This document shows, piece by piece, positions 45,120 through 49,930 of a stretch of DNA of 49,930 nucleotides; position 1 is the first letter of the stretch, and each line of letters opens with the position of its first letter. The stretch is from Candidatus Aminicenantota bacterium (lineage in GTDB: Bacteria; Acidobacteriota; Aminicenantia; Aminicenantales; Aminicenantaceae): NCBI GenBank assembly GCA_011049545.1, contig DRHQ01000137.1:1-49930 (forward strand), read 5' to 3'. The notes beneath the pieces are model-generated. The model ran no database searches. It was not told the origin of the DNA and saw only the letters and a program-made list of their open reading frames with translations. A program made the position numbers and the translations under genes.

Positions 45120-45854
45120 ATGAATGAAAGCAATTTTTTTAAACTGGTATTTGCTCTCACAATAATTTTTTGTTCCGCTTTTGTCTGCTTCTGTGAAGAC
45201 GATGAATCATATGCCAGGAAGAGAGAACAGATGGTTCGGGCACAACTTAAGGCACGAGATATAACTGACAAACAAGTCTTGGAGGTCATGGGAAAAGTTC
45301 CCCGCCATCTGTTTGTTAGCCCCCGCTTGCGGCGTCAGGCTTACAGGGATTCCCCTTTGCCTATTGATGAGGGCCAGACGATTTCCCAGCCCTATATAGT
45401 AGCTTTGATGACCCAACACCTTGAGTTGAAAGGGGGAGAGAAAGTTTTGGAGATCGGGACTGGCTCTGGCTACCAGGCTGCTGTGCTTGCCCACCTAACA
45501 GATAAAGTATATTCGATTGAAATAAAGGAAAACTTGGCGAAAAAAGCAGCTGAAACACTAAGCAGGCTAAATTACAGTCAGGTGCAAGTCAAATGGAGTG
45601 ATGGTTATTTTGGCTGGGAAGAGCAGGCACCATTCGATGCCATTATCGTTACATGTGCAGCCAATCATGTCCCGCCTCCTCTCCTCAAGCAGCTAAAGGA
45701 AGGGGGGAGGTTTATCATTCCCCTGGGCAGTACTCTCTATTTTCAGACTCTCACTCTTATTACCAAAAAAAAGGGCAAGCCGAAAGTGAAGCAGATCTTA
45801 GGCGTCACTTTTGTTCCCATGGTTGGAGAAGTCCAGAAAAAAACGGGCAAGTAA
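45120..45854 (+). CDS. pcm: Protein-L-isoaspartate O-methyltransferase, exported
   Basis: 244 residues. It methylates isoaspartyl residues of aged proteins for repair, using S-adenosylmethionine. The catalytic segment is [17 protein letters not shown], and motif I is [37 protein letters not shown] and [10 protein letters not shown] are family signatures. A signal peptide ([20 protein letters not shown]) suggests a periplasmic location, unlike E. coli Pcm but known in some other bacteria. The last 57 nt overlap the end of the convergent membrane methyltransferase-like gene. Confidence 0.94.
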   Translation: MNESNFFKLVFALTIIFCSAFVCFCEDDESYARKREQMVRAQLKARDITDKQVLEVMGKVPRHLFVSPRLRRQAYRDSPLPIDEGQTISQPYIVALMTQHLELKGGEKVLEIGTGSGYQAAVLAHLTDKVYSIEIKENLAKKAAETLSRLNYSQVQVKWSDGYFGWEEQAPFDAIIVTCAANHVPPPLLKQLKEGGRFIIPLGSTLYFQTLTLITKKKGKPKVKQILGVTFVPMVGEVQKKTGK

Positions 45855-48221
45855 GTAGCCTCCTGCTGCCAGGACTAAGACGAGATTATATCCTCCCCAG
45901 AATGCTATGATCAGGGCGAGAATCGAATTGATGACAGAGGAGAAAGCATTGGTCGCCCAGGCCCAGAGAATAAGTCTTTTCTCCCCTAGATCCAGCAGCC
46001 GAACTCCTGTGGGAAAAGGAAATCCCATTAAGAAACCGAGGGGGAAAATTATCAAAAACGTCAGGATTATTTTTAATGTCAGGTTGAAGCCTATGAAGCT
46101 TTCATAAAGGAAAGGAAGAAGAAAAAGATAGAGCACGATAAGCCCTGCGCAGAGAAGAAGGCTTCGCTTAAGATTCCTTTTTAAGTTCTGGCCGAGGATT
46201 CTCTTAGAGAAGAAGCTCCCAAGTCCGGATGAGAAGAGCAGAGAAAAAATTATGATAGATACTGAATAAAGAGGGTGCCCCAAAAAAAGAATAAATTTTT
46301 GTATAAAAGTTATTTCCAGAAACATAAACGCCATTCCGATCAGGCTAAAATAGAAAAAAATTCTTGAAGAAAAACCTCTTATTTTGTTTTTTGCCTTTCG
46401 AAAAACAAAAATAGGCAAAAGTATCAGAATAAACGCTAAAATGATGGACTGTACGAGGAGAAGGGGGACTAAGAATTCACCCTGGAGAAAAGGAAGCCAT
46501 TTCTTGCCCATTGCTTTGTAGGTTGCCTTCAGTTTGTTTAGCTTGAAAAAATTAAAGAAAAAAGGGCGGTTGTCTGTTACAGGCTTTATCTGGAAAAGGT
46601 AATTTTTGTAAAGCTTTACTCTTTCTGAAGGAGAGAGAAGCTGAAGGGTGAGATTATAATAAAGGGGCTTCTCGAGCTCTATGTGGATATTGGTTTCATC
46701 AATTTGTATTCCCGGGTAATAGACAAGATCAAAAAGACGCTTACTTGCAAAATCTTTTAACTTCTGGATCTCCAGCCTGGAAAATGGGCTTTTTTTGATA
46801 AAAAAACTTATAGTCGCCCAGCTTCTGATGGCCATGATATGAGAACCAGGGTCCATTTCGCTCCTCTCCAGAGCATCAATCCAGGTGGCCAATATTCTTC
46901 CCTCCTGCCGGGGAGGAGGAAGCAAGTAGAGACTAATACTAACAATTCCATCGGGTGACAACCGGTTTAAAATATGGGCAAAGGAGTCGGTTGTATAAAG
47001 GTAGTTTTCACTGAATCCATAAAGGCCTGTTCCCGTAGAGCCAAAGACATCGGTTAAAGAAAAGACGATTAAGTCGTAGGTGTCTTTATCCTGTTTCAAA
47101 GCAGCTCGACTGTAGGCTGAAACAACTTGAATGTTATTTTTATTGTAGAGGTCTCCGGAGAATTGGGCCAGCTCCTGGCGAAGAAGCTCCACAGTCAGAG
47201 GATTAGCCTCGATTACTTTGATTTGAGAAGCATTGAAATATAGAGAAGAGAGAACATCCAGCCCTCCTTTTGGATCGATGATGAGGGTGCGCGGGCTTTC
47301 GGTTAAGGAGTAAGCAAGGGAAGAAGGAAGATAAGAAAGGAATTCAAGCTGCGGCTCTTCCGGGTCTTTTAGGCGGGTGATGGCGGAAAGCTCCCCTCCA
47401 TCTGTAGATAGTCCAAGCTGAGGCGGTAATTCTTTCTCGTACAAGAGGCTCAGCCCTGGCGCAAATCTTATGGCGGGCGAATCTATAATATCGACCCGGG
47501 AGATGGAATTCCATCTTGTGAGGAGATTTTTTGCCTGGGGATATTTTAGGGCTATGGGCAGAGCTTTGTACGGTGAGATTCTGAAGCTCAACCAGGATGG
47601 AGAACTCAGGAAGAGGACAATTTCTACAGACATAAGACAGAGAAGGAGAAACCTAAAAGTGAATCGCCGTCTCCAACTAAAGAGGAATGAGGAGAAAAGA
47701 GCTAAAAGGGAACAAAAGATGATAACTCCTCTATCTCCCTTGAGAAGGAAGACGAAAAGGGCTATCAGAGTACCGGTTCCAGCACCGAAAAGGTCTGAAA
47801 AATAAATCTTGTTCACAAGCCTTGGGACTCTGGAAATAGCGAAAGATATTGTCAGACCAGCGAAAAAGAACGGAATACAGAAAAGGAAATAATACAGAAA
47901 GACAAATAATATCTGGTTTTTATCCCATGAAATACTTATGAAGTCGAATGGAACAGAGTTACAGAGAATAAAGCTCAGAAGAATGGTCAGAGAATAGATA
48001 AAAGAGCTGTAAGATAAAAAAGTGTCCCGATCTACAGAGCTGAAGGATTTGAAAAGCGTTAAAAAAGATCCACTTGCTCCATACCCCATAAAAGCTATGC
48101 TGACCACCCAAAAGGCAAAATGGTAATGCTGGGAGACAGAAAAATATCGGGTTAGGGATATCTCTAAACAGAGCGTTGCTGAGGATATCAGGAATATTGC
48201 TGCCAGTGATCGATTTTTCAT
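45798..48221 (-). CDS. Membrane protein with spermidine-synthase-like methyltransferase-fold domain
   Basis: About 807 residues from [25 protein letters not shown]; an in-frame TTG 15 codons upstream forms part of TTGACA and is taken as a promoter box. Several membrane helices fill residues 1-205. The central domain (about 230-470) has the Rossmann fold of spermidine synthases ([54 protein letters not shown]). A C-terminal block of membrane helices follows. Such fusions are widespread but mostly uncharacterised. A polyamine product is not established: the GGGDG core is changed to KGGLD, so catalysis is uncertain. Confidence 0.8.
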   Translation of the reverse strand: MKNRSLAAIFLISSATLCLEISLTRYFSVSQHYHFAFWVVSIAFMGYGASGSFLTLFKSFSSVDRDTFLSYSSFIYSLTILLSFILCNSVPFDFISISWDKNQILFVFLYYFLFCIPFFFAGLTISFAISRVPRLVNKIYFSDLFGAGTGTLIALFVFLLKGDRGVIIFCSLLALFSSFLFSWRRRFTFRFLLLCLMSVEIVLFLSSPSWLSFRISPYKALPIALKYPQAKNLLTRWNSISRVDIIDSPAIRFAPGLSLLYEKELPPQLGLSTDGGELSAITRLKDPEEPQLEFLSYLPSSLAYSLTESPRTLIIDPKGGLDVLSSLYFNASQIKVIEANPLTVELLRQELAQFSGDLYNKNNIQVVSAYSRAALKQDKDTYDLIVFSLTDVFGSTGTGLYGFSENYLYTTDSFAHILNRLSPDGIVSISLYLLPPPRQEGRILATWIDALERSEMDPGSHIMAIRSWATISFFIKKSPFSRLEIQKLKDFASKRLFDLVYYPGIQIDETNIHIELEKPLYYNLTLQLLSPSERVKLYKNYLFQIKPVTDNRPFFFNFFKLNKLKATYKAMGKKWLPFLQGEFLVPLLLVQSIILAFILILLPIFVFRKAKNKIRGFSSRIFFYFSLIGMAFMFLEITFIQKFILFLGHPLYSVSIIIFSLLFSSGLGSFFSKRILGQNLKRNLKRSLLLCAGLIVLYLFLLPFLYESFIGFNLTLKIILTFLIIFPLGFLMGFPFPTGVRLLDLGEKRLILWAWATNAFSSVINSILALIIAFWGGYNLVLVLAAGGYLLARFFLDFSNHGNKSDA

Positions 48222-48237
48222 TTCTGCCACATCGAAT

Positions 48238-48266
48238 AAGTTAAAAAAGATTCTGGCGGCTGTCAA
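48238..48266 (-). promoter_or_regulatory. Candidate promoter for the membrane spermidine-synthase-like gene
   Basis: On the minus strand a perfect TTGACA (48266-48261) is followed after 17 nt by TAACTT (48243-48238), a weak -10 box. The predicted leader would be about 10 nt, similar to the arrangement before coaD. Confidence 0.3.
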
Positions 48267-48330
48267 TTAATTCTTTGGGAAACGTCCCCCAAAGTGCCAC
48301 TCTTTAATTCATTGATTTCATCAAAATGTT

Positions 48331-48806
48331 GGGGTCAAATGTTGGGGTCAGGTCTTGCTTTTTGCCTTAACCCATATATAAGCAATATATACTACATTTT
48401 TGGGGTCAGGTCTTGCTTTTTGCCTTAACCCATATATAAGCAATATATATTTTACAATGTCATTGCGGGCATATTACTCATAAAGTGTTGGTCGACTAAG
48501 ATGTATTTCATATAAAATAAATAACTTAAGAGATGATTTTACTTTGTTCATTGAAATGGTCTAATAATGTTGGCAAAATTCACCTTGTTTTGGCCTCAAA
48601 TACGCTCACGAACTTCTTTATAAACAGAATGTTATACTTTTCAAACATAATGTTCCATAAATTAAAAACCAACATTCTGTGACTAATATGCCCATTGCGA
48701 GCCCTGAAAGGGTGTGGCAATCTCTTAAGATGGATTAACGAGATCGCCATGTCGCTTCGCTCCTCGCGATGACATTTGAGGCAGGCAAAAAACAAGACCT
48801 GACCCC
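48331..48806. repeat. Nested repeat cluster with several element families
   Basis: No gene was seen. An exact 48-nt direct repeat occupies 48344-48391 and 48402-48449 (period 58), each starting GGGGTCAGGTCTTGCTTTTT; a truncated third start is at 48331. An inverted end at 48784-48806 matches the first 23 nt with one mismatch, giving an element of about 405-463 bp. Inside it, 48467-48491 and 48669-48693 are 25-nt inverted repeats (21 of 25 match, starting GGGCATATTA), a 227-bp nested element. 48694-48775 is an ATTGCGAG/GGCAATCTC element with an inverted second half. Confidence 0.8.
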
Positions 48807-48850
48807 ATTGCATTTAGTTGGTTCTTGTGTTAATTTTGAAAAAAGCAAAG

Positions 48851-49930
48851 ATGATCAAATTCGGGACTTCAGGATGGCGAGCCGTAATGGGGGAGGAGTT
48901 TACTTTTCAAAATGTCAGACTGGTTGTGCAGGCAACTGCAAATTACCTAAAGAAGAAATTTCCCGGAACGCGAATAGCAGTTGTTGTTAATTATGATACC
49001 CGTTTTCTATCAGAAAGATTCGCCTTCGAGGCGGCAAAAGTTCTCTCCCACAACAAGATTCATGTTTTCCTGACAGATAGGGATGCACCCTCGCAGGCAC
49101 AAGCTTACCAGGTCATAAAAAGAAAAGCTCAGGGAGGCATCAATTTCACAGCTTCTTTCAATCCTCCTGAATACAACGGCCTGAAATTCAACACAGAGAC
49201 CGGTGCTCCTGCCCTTCCAGAAGTAACAGATAAAATAGAAGAAGAAATAAGATTTTTGCAGAAAGAATATTCTTTCTGTCCCTTTTATCCTAAAAATGAG
49301 TTTATAGAAAAAATTGACCTTCAAGCAGATTATCTGGCTTTCATCCAGAAGAAGGTTGATTTTGATCTCATCCGGAAGTCTAAAATCAAGATTGCAGTGG
49401 ATATGCTTTACGGGACGAGCCGGGAATATCTGGATGAAATTCTGGAAGAGAACGAAATTCCTGTCGAGGGACTCCATGCCTATATCGATCCATATTTTGG
49501 CGGGATTTCACCTTCCTGTTCAGAGGAAAATCTTGGAGAACTGAAGAAGTTTGTCAAGGCTAAAAAATGCCATTTAGGAATTGCTACCGATGGAGACGGT
49601 GATCGTTTCGGAGTTGTTGATGAGAAAGGACGTTTTGTCATTCAAAACCTGATTCTCTCTTTATTGCTGGATTACGTTGTCACTAAGAAGAATTGGAGGG
49701 GGGGAGTAGCCCGATCCGTTGCCACAACTCACCTTGTAGACCGGATCGCCAGAAAATATAATCTTCCTCTTTATAAAACTCCTGTTGGATTCAAGTTCCT
49801 GTCCGAACTTTTCCTCCAGAAAAAAATTATTTTTGGGGGAGAAGAGAGTGCTTGTATCGCCATAAAGGATCATCTTCCAGAAAAAGATGGGATTTTCGCC
49901 GGACTGCTGGTTGCAGAAATGATAGCTGCC
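48851..49930 (+). CDS. Phosphoglucomutase/phosphomannomutase family protein (3' end outside window)
   Basis: 360 codons remain open to the window edge. It interconverts hexose 1- and 6-phosphates. The start MIKFGTSGWRAVMGEEFT is a classic alpha-phosphohexomutase N-terminus. The phosphoserine loop reads TASFNPPEYNG where TASHNP is usual, so the histidine after the serine is phenylalanine. The metal loop ATDGDGDRFGVVD is intact, and the sugar-binding loop reads GGEESACIA. The gene follows the nested repeats with only a weak ribosome site (AAAAAGCAAAG). The glucose or mannose preference cannot be told. Confidence 0.9.
   Translation, partial: MIKFGTSGWRAVMGEEFTFQNVRLVVQATANYLKKKFPGTRIAVVVNYDTRFLSERFAFEAAKVLSHNKIHVFLTDRDAPSQAQAYQVIKRKAQGGINFTASFNPPEYNGLKFNTETGAPALPEVTDKIEEEIRFLQKEYSFCPFYPKNEFIEKIDLQADYLAFIQKKVDFDLIRKSKIKIAVDMLYGTSREYLDEILEENEIPVEGLHAYIDPYFGGISPSCSEENLGELKKFVKAKKCHLGIATDGDGDRFGVVDEKGRFVIQNLILSLLLDYVVTKKNWRGGVARSVATTHLVDRIARKYNLPLYKTPVGFKFLSELFLQKKIIFGGEESACIAIKDHLPEKDGIFAGLLVAEMIAA

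Noticed and set aside
47470-47805. Plus-strand frame of 111 codons opposite the membrane spermidine-synthase-like gene
   Set aside because: It is rich in Arg and Lys as expected for the antisense of a hydrophobic region, has no family resemblance, and lies fully inside a supported gene.
48331-48806. Possible integrated plasmid or phage boundary
   Set aside because: No integrase, phage or plasmid gene is present; all the structure is explained by short repeats.

Overview
The window is an ordinary chromosomal segment of a diderm (Gram-negative-type) bacterium. It begins inside a 23S rRNA gene and ends inside a phosphohexomutase gene. Omp85/BamA, TamB, a SurA-like protein, a type IV pilus secretin operon, several lipoproteins and an MsbA-type exporter show an outer membrane. 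Gene style, moderate A+T content by eye and the many short repeats between genes remind me of Candidatus Aminicenantes or a relative in the Acidobacteriota neighbourhood. That placement is memory-based inference and would need a 23S or marker-gene tree.

Layout. 1-2500: 3' part of 23S rRNA, spacer and 5S rRNA. 2.7-4.8 kb: lipoprotein M3 metallopeptidase. 5.1-8.9 kb: hslV-hslU protease operon, then a fibronectin-type lipoprotein and a fumarylacetoacetate-hydrolase-family enzyme. 9.5-14.2 kb: transaldolase-like protein and a three-part biotin-dependent acyl-CoA carboxylase (carboxyltransferase, biotin carboxylase, biotin carrier). 14.6-21.5 kb: tamB-bamA-surA-like envelope operon. 21.9-26.3 kb: fabD, pgsA (opposite strand) and mutS. 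26.3-28.1 kb: a small acidic protein, an Nfu-type iron-sulfur scaffold and galU. 28.3 kb: tRNA-Phe. 28.7-38.4 kb: glycosyltransferase, a DUF465-like protein, an aspartate-semialdehyde-dehydrogenase-like pseudoenzyme, an MsbA-type exporter, yicC, gmk, coaBC, family-4 uracil-DNA glycosylase and a motor-dead PriA. 38.4-44.5 kb (minus strand): coaD-pilM-pilN-pilO-pilP-pilQ-lipoprotein. 45.1-48.2 kb: exported isoaspartyl methyltransferase facing a membrane-embedded spermidine-synthase-like protein. From 48.85 kb: a partial phosphohexomutase.

Genes are packed in operons with 1-26 nt overlaps or very short gaps. The intergenic stretches are crowded with repeats. The main family is built on a 20-nt palindrome, GGGCTTGATTYATCAAGCCC, with at least ten good copies plus decayed ones. 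A second group consists of short elements with inverted ends, most of them starting GGGGWCAG, and there is one unrelated 147-bp element with perfect 28-bp inverted ends. No transposase gene lies in the window, so these elements would have to be moved from elsewhere.

I did not find a convincing new multi-gene system. The observations most worth following are the PriA homologue whose helicase motifs are all eroded while its eight zinc-binding cysteines are intact, the palindromic repeat family (with one copy carrying paired arm changes), the nested repeat cluster at 48.3-48.8 kb, and several enzyme-like proteins that have lost key residues.
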